Shown piece by piece: positions 57,988 through 64,000 of a stretch of 64,000 nt of DNA; the first letter of the stretch is position 1; every line of letters starts with the position of its first letter. The notes beneath the pieces were generated by a model. That model was not told the origin of the DNA and ran no database searches. It saw only the letters and a program-made list of their open reading frames with translations. Source of the stretch: Leucobacter celer subsp. astrifaciens (GTDB lineage Bacteria; Actinomycetota; Actinomycetes; Actinomycetales; Microbacteriaceae); NCBI RefSeq assembly GCF_001273835.1, contig NZ_JHEI01000135.1:186001-250000 (forward strand), written 5' to 3'. The translations under genes and the position numbers were made by a program.

Positions 57988-58614
57988 GTGAGCACCATCG
58001 ACAGCGCGCGCCCCAGCCGCGCAGCCCGCGCCTGGCGCGGACTCGGCGGTGCGCTCGCCGCGACACTGCTCGCAGCCGCATCGCACGGCCTCGCCGGCGG
58101 AGCGATCTCCTGGCTCGCGATCACGGCCACCGCGATCCTCGCGCTGCCGATCTGCACCGCGCTGGCGGGCCGAGTCGGTTCTCTCTGGCGCCTCGCCATC
58201 GCGGTCTCGGCGTCGCAGTTCATGTACCACTGGCTCTTCTCCTGGGTCGGTGCGGGCGGCACGTCCCGCACCGGCGCGGAGCCGGTCTCGCCGCACGCCG
58301 CCCACCTCGGCGCACAGCTCGCGCCCACCGAGATCGGCGCCCTCGGGCAGACCGCATCGGCCGACACCGCGATGTGGGCGGGTCACGCCATCGCGGCGCT
58401 GATCACCATCGCCCTGCTGCATCGCGGCGAGCGCGCGTTCCTGGCGCTCGTGCGACTGGTGCGGCGAGCGCTGCCGCTCCGCCGTGCCTCGGCCGTTCCC
58501 GTGCCGCCGCGGGTGCCGCAGCTCCTCTCCTGGGGGCCCATCGCCTCCGTGCGCAGCCGCCTCCTGTCGACGGTGATCACGCACCGCGGCCCGCCCGCCG
58601 CGGCCTCCGCCTGA
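57988..58614 (+). CDS. integral membrane protein of unknown function, next to copC
   Basis: A 208-residue protein with about four or five hydrophobic segments (for example GALAATLLAAASHGLAGGAISWLAITATAILALP and the segment around WAGHAIAALITIALLHRG). Two histidines in HAAHLGAQLAP and a VSASQFMYHWLF segment in the membrane could bind metal, which is speculative. Its position before copC and PCuAC, on the same strand, suggests a role in copper handling. Confidence 0.72.
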   Translation: MSTIDSARPSRAARAWRGLGGALAATLLAAASHGLAGGAISWLAITATAILALPICTALAGRVGSLWRLAIAVSASQFMYHWLFSWVGAGGTSRTGAEPVSPHAAHLGAQLAPTEIGALGQTASADTAMWAGHAIAALITIALLHRGERAFLALVRLVRRALPLRRASAVPVPPRVPQLLSWGPIASVRSRLLSTVITHRGPPAAASA

Positions 58615-58708
58615 ACCGGCGCCTCAGACTCTTCACTTCATTCGATCGCGCGCGGCGTCCGCTGCTGCGCGCCTGCCCGGGTATGCCCGGAGAAACTCGG
58701 AGACCCCT

Positions 58709-59437
58709 ATGTCTCGCACCATCACCACCCATCCCCTGTTCTCGCGCGCGGCGACGGCGACCCTGATCGTCGGCGCCGCGGCACTCGCCGTCGTCCCCGT
58801 GCTCGGCGTCGCGAGCCCCGCACTCGCCCACGACCAGCTCATCGGCACCGCCGTCGAGGTCGATCCCGCAGACGGCTCGGCCGACGCGGTGCGCCTCACC
58901 TTCAGCAACAGCATCATCGAGGTGGGCACCGAGATCGTGATCACCTCGCCCGACGGCGACGACGCCACCGACGGCGATCCGCTGGTCGACGGTCCCGATG
59001 TCACCCAGCCGCTCGCGGACGATCTCGCGCCGGGCGTCTACAGCGCAGCCTGGCGGGTCGTGTCGAGCGACGGCCACCCCATCGAGGGGGCCTTCGCGCT
59101 CACGGTGCCCGAGAGCGGCGAGCCGACGATCGGCGACGAGGCGATCACCGAGGACGATCCGCGCTTCGCGGATGACGAGGCAGAGACCGCGGACGCGGCG
59201 GGCGCCGACGACGGCCACGATCACGACCACGGCGATACCGCGGCCGAGGACTCCGATGCCGCGGAATCCGGCGCACCGGTGGGAGCCGTCATCGCCGTCG
59301 TCGTGGGCGGTGCAGCGGTCATCGCGGGCGGGATCGCCGTCGCCACCGCCGGCAACCGACGCCGTGCACGGGGCATGGCCGCCGATGCCGAGCGCCAGCG
59401 CGAGGCTTCGAACGAGGGTCGCGAGGACCGGGCATGA
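58709..59437 (+). CDS. CopC-domain periplasmic copper-binding protein with C-terminal anchor
   Basis: A 242-residue exported protein. A signal peptide ends at SPALA, leaving His41 as the mature N-terminus, the first ligand of the CopC Cu(II) site; SSDGHPIEGAFAL supplies the Asp and second His. The linker is Asp/His-rich (DDGHDHDHGD), and a membrane segment near residues 190-213 with a basic tail anchors it. It binds and buffers copper outside the membrane. It is coupled to the PCuAC gene by four bases. Confidence 0.92.
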   Translation: MSRTITTHPLFSRAATATLIVGAAALAVVPVLGVASPALAHDQLIGTAVEVDPADGSADAVRLTFSNSIIEVGTEIVITSPDGDDATDGDPLVDGPDVTQPLADDLAPGVYSAAWRVVSSDGHPIEGAFALTVPESGEPTIGDEAITEDDPRFADDEAETADAAGADDGHDHDHGDTAAEDSDAAESGAPVGAVIAVVVGGAAVIAGGIAVATAGNRRRARGMAADAERQREASNEGREDRA

Positions 59438-60060
59438 GCCGCGGCATCGTCGCTCCCATCGGATCGCGCACCGCAGCCGCACGGGGTGCGGTCGTCGCGC
59501 TGGCCGCCGCGCTGCTCCTCGCGGGGTGCGCTTCGCCGGCCGATCCCGCGCCCTCGGCCAACGCTTCAGAGCACACCGCCGACGCCGCGCACGCCGAGCC
59601 GGTCGTGCTGACCGGCGGCTGGGCGAAGGCCGGAGAGGGCATGACCGGCGTGTTCGGCACCCTTGAGAACCACGGCGACGCCGACATCACCCTCACGGGC
59701 GTCGACAGCCCCGCGGCCGCCACCGTCGAACTGCACGAGACCGTCACGTCGGGCGCCGCGGCGACCATGCGACCGGTCGAGGGCGGCTTCACGATCCCCG
59801 CGGGCGGCGCCTTCGTGCTGGAGCCGGGCGGCGACCACATCATGTTCATGGACATGACCGGGCCGCTGCTGGCGGGCGACGAGGTGCCCCTCACCCTGCG
59901 CTTCGACGACGGCTCGGAACTCGAGGTCACCGTGCTCGTGAAGGACTTCGCCGGCGCGCAGGAGAACTACGAGGGTTCGGATGCCCACGGGGACGGCTCC
60001 GATCACGGCTCGCACGCGGAGCACGACGCCGAGCACGACGCAGATCATGCGGAGCACTGA
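59434..60060 (+). CDS. PCuAC copper chaperone lipoprotein
   Basis: A 208-residue lipoprotein (lipobox LLAGC, Cys32). The PCuAC Cu(I)-binding pattern is present: His in ELHETVTSG, Met ten residues later in ATMRPVEGG, then DHIMFMDMTG. The last 35 residues form an extra His/Asp-rich tail with about eight histidines (SDHGSHAEHDAEHDADHAEH). PCuAC chaperones deliver copper to cytochrome oxidase. The end overlaps the start of the Dyp peroxidase gene. Confidence 0.93.
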   Translation: MSRGIVAPIGSRTAAARGAVVALAAALLLAGCASPADPAPSANASEHTADAAHAEPVVLTGGWAKAGEGMTGVFGTLENHGDADITLTGVDSPAAATVELHETVTSGAAATMRPVEGGFTIPAGGAFVLEPGGDHIMFMDMTGPLLAGDEVPLTLRFDDGSELEVTVLVKDFAGAQENYEGSDAHGDGSDHGSHAEHDAEHDADHAEH

Positions 60061-61321
60061 CCCCGCCCCGGATCGCACGAACACCCCCGTCGCCGAAGCG
60101 ACCGCGGCCTCCGGGCCGCGGCGCTTCGGCCGGCGGGCCCTGCTCACGAGCGGGGCGGCCGGGGCCGGAGTCGGAGCGGCTCTGAGCCTGGGGGCGGCGC
60201 TCGGGGTGCTCAGCGGCCCGAGCGAGACCGACGGGCCTCCGCCCGAGCCGCTGCCGTTCGGCGGGGAGGCGCTCAGCTGCCACGGCAAGCACCAGGCCGG
60301 GATCGTCACGCCTGCGGCGGCGCACGTGCGCTTCGTCGCATACGCGCTGAAACCGGAGACGGACCGGGCCGCGCTCGGTCGCATGTTCCGCGTCCTCACG
60401 GGGGATGTCGAGGGGCTCACCTCCGGTGCGGCCCCGCTCGCCGACCCCGAGCCCGAACTCGCAGCCCGACCCTCCGCGCTCTCCGTGACCGTGGGGGTCG
60501 GGCCCGGGCTCGTGAACCGAGTGGATCCTGCGCTGCGCCCCGAGTGGCTCGCTCCCCTGCCGGCCTTCGAGCGGGACCGGCTCGACGGACGCCACGACGG
60601 CGGCGACCTCCTGGTGCTGCTGCAGGGCGACGATCCGCTGCCCATCGCCCACGCGGCGCGCATGATCGATCGGGATCTGCGCAGCTTCGTCGAGCCGCTG
60701 TGGTCTCAGCAGGGATTCCGGCAGGCGCGCGGCTCGGAGCCGCATGGAACGACCATGCGCAATCTGATGGGTCAGGTCGACGGCACCGTCAACCCGGCGC
60801 CCGGCGAAGACGACTTCGGCGGGCTCGTGTGGGTGGACGGCGACGGCGGCTGGCTCGCCGGAGGGACGGCGCTCGTGCTGCGGCGCATCCGGATGGAGCT
60901 CGATACCTGGGATCAGGTGGATCGGCCCGGTCGCGAGCAGACCATCGGCCGGCGGCTGTCGAACGGTTCGCCGCTCACCGCGCCCCCGGACGCCGACGAG
61001 CACACGCCGGCGGACTTCGAGGCCTCGACCGCGAACGGGCTCCCGGTGATCCCGAGCTTCGCGCACATCCGGCGCGCGCACTCCACGGACCCGTCGGAGC
61101 GCATCTTCCGCCGCAGCGCGAACTACGACGAGGGCGGCGAGTCGGGCCTGCTGTTCGCCTGCTATCAGCGCGACCCGACGCGCCAGTTCGTGCCGATCCA
61201 GCGCCGACTCGACGAACTCGACCTGCTCAACGAGTGGGTCGCGCACACCGGTTCCGCCGTGTTCGCGATCCTGCCGGGCTTCGAGGCGGGCGAGATGCTC
61301 GGGGCCTCGCTGCTGGCATAG
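60047..61321 (+). CDS. Tat-exported Dyp-type haem peroxidase
   Basis: A 424-residue peroxidase with a twin-arginine signal (GPRRFGRRALLTSG, residues about 23-36, then a hydrophobic Ala/Gly/Leu stretch). The Dyp motif GxxDG is in LMGQVDGTVNP and the proximal haem histidine is probably in FAHIRRAHSTDP; FACYQRDPTRQFVPIQRRL follows as in EfeB-like members. It oxidises dyes or porphyrin-like substrates with H2O2 in the envelope. It overlaps the PCuAC gene by 14 bases, which sets the ATG at 60047. Confidence 0.93.
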   Translation: MRSTDPAPDRTNTPVAEATAASGPRRFGRRALLTSGAAGAGVGAALSLGAALGVLSGPSETDGPPPEPLPFGGEALSCHGKHQAGIVTPAAAHVRFVAYALKPETDRAALGRMFRVLTGDVEGLTSGAAPLADPEPELAARPSALSVTVGVGPGLVNRVDPALRPEWLAPLPAFERDRLDGRHDGGDLLVLLQGDDPLPIAHAARMIDRDLRSFVEPLWSQQGFRQARGSEPHGTTMRNLMGQVDGTVNPAPGEDDFGGLVWVDGDGGWLAGGTALVLRRIRMELDTWDQVDRPGREQTIGRRLSNGSPLTAPPDADEHTPADFEASTANGLPVIPSFAHIRRAHSTDPSERIFRRSANYDEGGESGLLFACYQRDPTRQFVPIQRRLDELDLLNEWVAHTGSAVFAILPGFEAGEMLGASLLA

Positions 61322-61423
61322 CGCTGCGCGTGTCTCGTCGGGCCCGGACACCGTTCAGCACTCGGCTCTGCATGGAGTCTCCGCAAGAGATCGTGCAGGG
61401 CCGGGTGCCGGCGTCGTACGGGG

Positions 61424-62806
61424 TCAGCGGCTCCGGTCGTAGCGGTGCAGGAAGGCCGCCATCGCGTCGCGCTTCACCGAGGTGAGCGGCTGATACACGA
61501 GACCGCCGCTCGCCTGCACGCCGGTGGTGATCCCGGTGCTCGACATCCAGTTGATCTCGCGCGCGAACTGGTGACCGCGCGGCACGTCGCGGAACGTCTG
61601 CGCCTGCGTCGCGTCGAAGGCGGGCTTCCCGGCGTAGCGGTACAGGAACGCGGCCATCGCCTCGCGCGAAACGCTGCTCTTCGGACGGTAGGCGAGCTTG
61701 CCGCCCTCCCTGATGCCCGTGGTGAGCCCCTGCTTCTTCATCCACTCGATCTCGCGATAGAACTTGTGGTTTCGCGGCACGTCGGTGAACGACGGCTTCG
61801 CCGGAGGCGTGAACTCGGGCGCGCCCGCATAGCGATACATGAACGCGGCCATCGCCTCGCGGGTGACCGCTTGCTGCGGCAGATAGTAGTTGTCAGCCCC
61901 GCGGTTCACCCCCGTCGACAAGCCCCGATCATACATCCAGACAACGTCTCCCCAGAATTTGTGTGGAGCGCGCCCGCTTCCCGGAGACGCTGTCAGCACA
62001 TCGCGGTGTTTCTCCGTCACCACCCCGTCGATGCCGTCACGATGCTGGCCCGACCCGAGTTCGAACCTGGTCGCACTTGCAGAAGAGGCTCGGCCCGGCC
62101 ACCACTGCGGAATGAGCGCTCTGCTGCATTCCCATCCGTGTTCGTCACCGACGCGCTCGGGACCGACGCACGGACGGAACCCGGTGAACTGCACGGTGTA
62201 GCTGCCGGGCACGAGCAGCGCCGAGAGATAGGCGCGTTTCGGCGCAGCGACCGGCACCCGCGTCACCTCGGCCCACCGGCCCTCGACGAGACGGTAGATG
62301 CCGACACTGCTGTACGGATCCCAATCGGCGAGCTCCCCGGGGCTGAAGGGGGTGCGCAACTCAGCAGTTCCCGATACCTTCGCATTGGGGTTCAGCGCGG
62401 TCACCTGCAGCGACGTCTCACCGTGCCCCTTCACTGCGAACGAATACTTCGGACCCGAGGCCAGGAACTGCGCTCCGCCAGGAGAATCCAGTCGGAGCAG
62501 GTAACTGCCACTGGCAACGCCCGAGAGTCGGAACGAGCCACCGGCTCGATCGATCGGCACCTCATGGTTCGCGTCGGAGACCGGCGAGCCGTCGAGGTGC
62601 GTCAAGCTGAGCCGTAACTCGCCGGCGGGCAGCTCCCCGAGCCCGGATATCCTGCCGACGATTGCGGAAGACGCCCCGCCCGATGGCGATTCTTCTACCA
62701 CAGCGAGCGCTGTCGCCGAGGAGTGAGAGATCATCGCGGACAGTGCGACGATCAGCGTCGTCAAGATCACGAGCCCTCGGAACGTGCGTGAACCAGGGAA
62801 CGACAT
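61424..62806 (-). CDS. secreted protein with three S-layer-homology-like repeats
   Basis: A 460-residue exported protein. A signal peptide (SRTFRGLVILTTLIVALSAMISHSSATA) is followed by two beta-sandwich, carboxypeptidase-regulatory-like segments (GELRLSLTHLDGSPVSD...GVASGSYLLRLDSPGG). Three SLH-type repeats follow from about residue 280, each with FxDVPRxHxFxREIxWM, a GxTTG segment and SVxREAMAAFLYRYAG. The ATG at 62806 is used; the codon before it is TTG. Function is unknown; such repeats are common in secreted Microbacteriaceae proteins. Confidence 0.85.
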   Translation of the reverse strand: MSFPGSRTFRGLVILTTLIVALSAMISHSSATALAVVEESPSGGASSAIVGRISGLGELPAGELRLSLTHLDGSPVSDANHEVPIDRAGGSFRLSGVASGSYLLRLDSPGGAQFLASGPKYSFAVKGHGETSLQVTALNPNAKVSGTAELRTPFSPGELADWDPYSSVGIYRLVEGRWAEVTRVPVAAPKRAYLSALLVPGSYTVQFTGFRPCVGPERVGDEHGWECSRALIPQWWPGRASSASATRFELGSGQHRDGIDGVVTEKHRDVLTASPGSGRAPHKFWGDVVWMYDRGLSTGVNRGADNYYLPQQAVTREAMAAFMYRYAGAPEFTPPAKPSFTDVPRNHKFYREIEWMKKQGLTTGIREGGKLAYRPKSSVSREAMAAFLYRYAGKPAFDATQAQTFRDVPRGHQFAREINWMSSTGITTGVQASGGLVYQPLTSVKRDAMAAFLHRYDRSR

Positions 62807-62875
62807 CAAGAAGGATCCTCCACTCGAGAACGGTCTGAACGGGATTCCTCGGATGAGATCAGCCCTTGGCGAAGT

Positions 62876-63688
62876 CTAGTCGGCGTTCTGCGCGAACGCC
62901 GTCTCGTAGACGATGACGCTCGCTGCGGTGGCCAGGTTGAGGGATTCCGCGGCGCCGTAGATGGGCAGCTTGAGCGAGCGGTCGGCGAGCGCACGGTCCG
63001 CATCGCTGAGGCCTCGCGCCTCGTTGCCGAACACCCAGGCCACCGGCCCGTCGAGCGCGCCTTCGCCACGCGCCTCGAGCAGATCCGAGCCGCGCACGTC
63101 CGCCGCGAGCACGGCAAGACCAGCCTCCCGAGCCGCTCCGGCCGCCTCTTCCAGGGAACCCGCGACCCCGACCGGTAGATGGAAGAGCGACCCGGTCGTG
63201 GAGCGCACCACCTTCGGGTGGAAGGGGTCGATGCTCTCCCCCGCGAAGATCACCGCGTCGGCGCCGGCCGCATCGGCGACGCGCAGCACCGCTCCGGCGT
63301 TGCCGGGATCCCGCACCTCGTGCAGCACCACCACGAGCCGCGCGCCCCGCACCGCATCGGCGGCCGACGTCTCCCAGGTGCGCGCGACCGCCACCACACC
63401 CTGCGGGTTCACCGTCTCGCTCATCGCCGCGAGCACCTCGTCGGTCACCCGTTCGAGGCGCACCGCCGCCTCCGAGGCCAGGCGATCCACCTCGAACTGC
63501 CACGGCTCGTTGCCCATCGTGGCGTAGACCGCGTCGGCCAGCTGCGGCCGGTACGCGAGCAGCTCGCGCACCGCCTGCGGGCCCTCGACCAGGAAACGCC
63601 CCTGCGCCAGGCGCTCCTTCTTGCGCGCGAGCGCGGAGACGCGCTTGACACGGGGGGCCTTCGGGTTGCTGAGGATCTCGTCGTACAC
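62876..63688 (-). CDS. TrmH/SpoU-family RNA methyltransferase
   Basis: A 270-residue SPOUT methyltransferase with an N-terminal substrate-binding domain (LSNPKAPRVKRVSALARKKER...FLVEGPQAVRELL) and the knotted domain: EVRDPGNAGAVLRVADAAGADAVIF, WVFGNEARGLS and LKLPIYGAAESLNLATAASVIVYE (motifs 1-3). It 2'-O-methylates rRNA or tRNA; the precise target is unknown. The GTG at 63688 follows TAGTGT by six bases. It lies next to rplT as in other actinobacteria. Confidence 0.93.
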   Translation of the reverse strand: MYDEILSNPKAPRVKRVSALARKKERLAQGRFLVEGPQAVRELLAYRPQLADAVYATMGNEPWQFEVDRLASEAAVRLERVTDEVLAAMSETVNPQGVVAVARTWETSAADAVRGARLVVVLHEVRDPGNAGAVLRVADAAGADAVIFAGESIDPFHPKVVRSTTGSLFHLPVGVAGSLEEAAGAAREAGLAVLAADVRGSDLLEARGEGALDGPVAWVFGNEARGLSDADRALADRSLKLPIYGAAESLNLATAASVIVYETAFAQNAD

Positions 63689-63694
63689 CCCACC

Positions 63695-63700
63695 ACACTA
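63695..63700 (-). promoter_or_regulatory. -10 element TAGTGT, leaderless start of the methyltransferase
   Basis: On the minus strand TAGTGT is followed by GGTGGG and the GTG at 63688. Confidence 0.5.
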
Positions 63701-63848
63701 CCCGCGCACCAGCTCGACCGCCTCGCTCTCGCCCGGTACTTCGGCGCTCACCCGCATTTCGGATGCAACTCACCGCATCGGTCCGAAGCATCGGTGAGGT
63801 CCGAAGCACGGGGACCGCACGAGAAGCGGCTGGGTCGCCCTGCTCGGA

Positions 63849-63877
63849 CGCGTACGGGGCGGCGCGCCCCGTACGCG
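63849..63877. repeat. 12-bp perfect hairpin upstream of the methyltransferase gene
   Basis: cgcgtacggggc (63849-63860) pairs exactly with gccccgtacgcg (63866-63877) across five bases. It lies 12 bases beyond the rplT terminator and may be a second terminator or a leader structure. Confidence 0.7.
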
Positions 63878-63889
63878 CCCGGACACAGC

Positions 63890-63936
63890 AGAACCCCTCC
63901 GATCATCTCGACGGGCTCGATGATCGGAGGGGTTCT
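63890..63936 (-). terminator. rplT terminator
   Basis: A 17-bp perfect stem (63890-63906 with 63920-63936, agaacccctcc... core) and 13-base loop, 16 bases after the rplT stop. It should end the infC-rpmI-rplT transcript. Confidence 0.85.
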
Positions 63937-63951
63937 CGCGGAAAGACTCGC

Positions 63952-64000
63952 TTACGCCGCCTTGGGAGCCGAGGTGTCCTCGGGCAGGGCGTTCTTCGCG
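63952..64000 (-). CDS. rplT: 50S ribosomal protein L20, C-terminal end
   Basis: Only the last 15 codons and stop are in the window: AKNALPEDTSAPKAA, the usual L20 tail in Microbacteriaceae. The TAA and strong terminator downstream, and the adjacent TrmH-family gene, support the call. The rest of the gene lies beyond the right edge. Confidence 0.82.
   Translation of the reverse strand, partial: AKNALPEDTSAPKAA

Overview
The window is high-GC, densely packed actinobacterial chromosome. Gene content points to the family Microbacteriaceae, and Leucobacter or a close relative is my best guess: a DUF3117 mini-protein, the succinylase lysine pathway, an rplT tail ending in the residues typical of that family, Dyp peroxidase/CopC/PCuAC genes and an SLH-domain secreted protein. 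The genus is an inference from gene content, not from a marker-gene comparison. I see no rRNA, tRNA, CRISPR array, prophage or insertion sequence. Most of the window is ordinary core and catabolic chromosome.

Layout. 1-9 kb: tail of a HrpA-type helicase, then a block with the membership of the Mycobacterium tuberculosis Rv1220c-Rv1234 region (stress protein, MgtE-N/CBS protein, DUF1003 protein, Mrp, TatB, O-methyltransferase) but without sigE, rseA and htrA; a PAS-GGDEF-EAL protein sits inside it. 9-16 kb: lysine/peptidoglycan precursor genes dapE, dapD and dapC with DUF3117, citrate synthase and ferredoxin; a frameshifted DUF559 endonuclease gene lies here between two structurally matched hairpins. 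16-23 kb: a disaccharide uptake and phosphorolysis operon (binding protein, two permeases, beta-phosphoglucomutase, GH65 phosphorylase). 23-26 kb: argC-argJ-argB. 26-32 kb: enoyl-CoA hydratase and a propionate (2-methylcitrate cycle) operon led by a GntR regulator. 32-36 kb: ThrE exporter, three VOC proteins and an NAD(P)-binding protein. 36-47.5 kb: nine translationally coupled minus-strand genes (M20 deacylase, IclR regulator, E1 alpha and beta, acetoacetate-decarboxylase-like protein, MHS permease, MDR dehydrogenase, Rid protein, class V aminotransferase) divergent from a class III aminotransferase/SDR pair; this looks like a self-contained catabolic system of unknown substrate. 47.5-52 kb: sulfurtransferase and pheT/pheS. 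52-63 kb: accessory genes (DUF2252, LtrA, 5-oxoprolinase PxpA and a frameshifted PxpB-PxpC fusion, copper/Dyp cluster, SLH protein). 63-64 kb: TrmH-family methyltransferase and the end of rplT, normally neighbours of pheST.

Working together. DapD, DapC and DapE are three consecutive steps from tetrahydrodipicolinate to LL-diaminopimelate. PrpC, PrpD and PrpB, with a possible beta-oxidation hydratase nearby, turn propionyl-CoA into pyruvate and succinate. The GH65 operon would import an alpha-glucoside and convert it to glucose plus glucose 6-phosphate, relying on an ATPase encoded elsewhere. CopC, PCuAC and the Tat-exported Dyp peroxidase form an envelope copper/haem unit.

Expression signals. 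Many promoters appear leaderless: a TANNNT hexamer stands exactly six bases before an ATG or GTG at seven genes, and seven or eight bases before four more. Two families of intergenic imperfect palindromes lie within the arg and prp operons and elsewhere. The most unusual signals are the pair of covarying hairpins around the DUF559 endonuclease gene, the eleven-gene catabolic locus, and an Ig-like domain inserted into a sugar permease.
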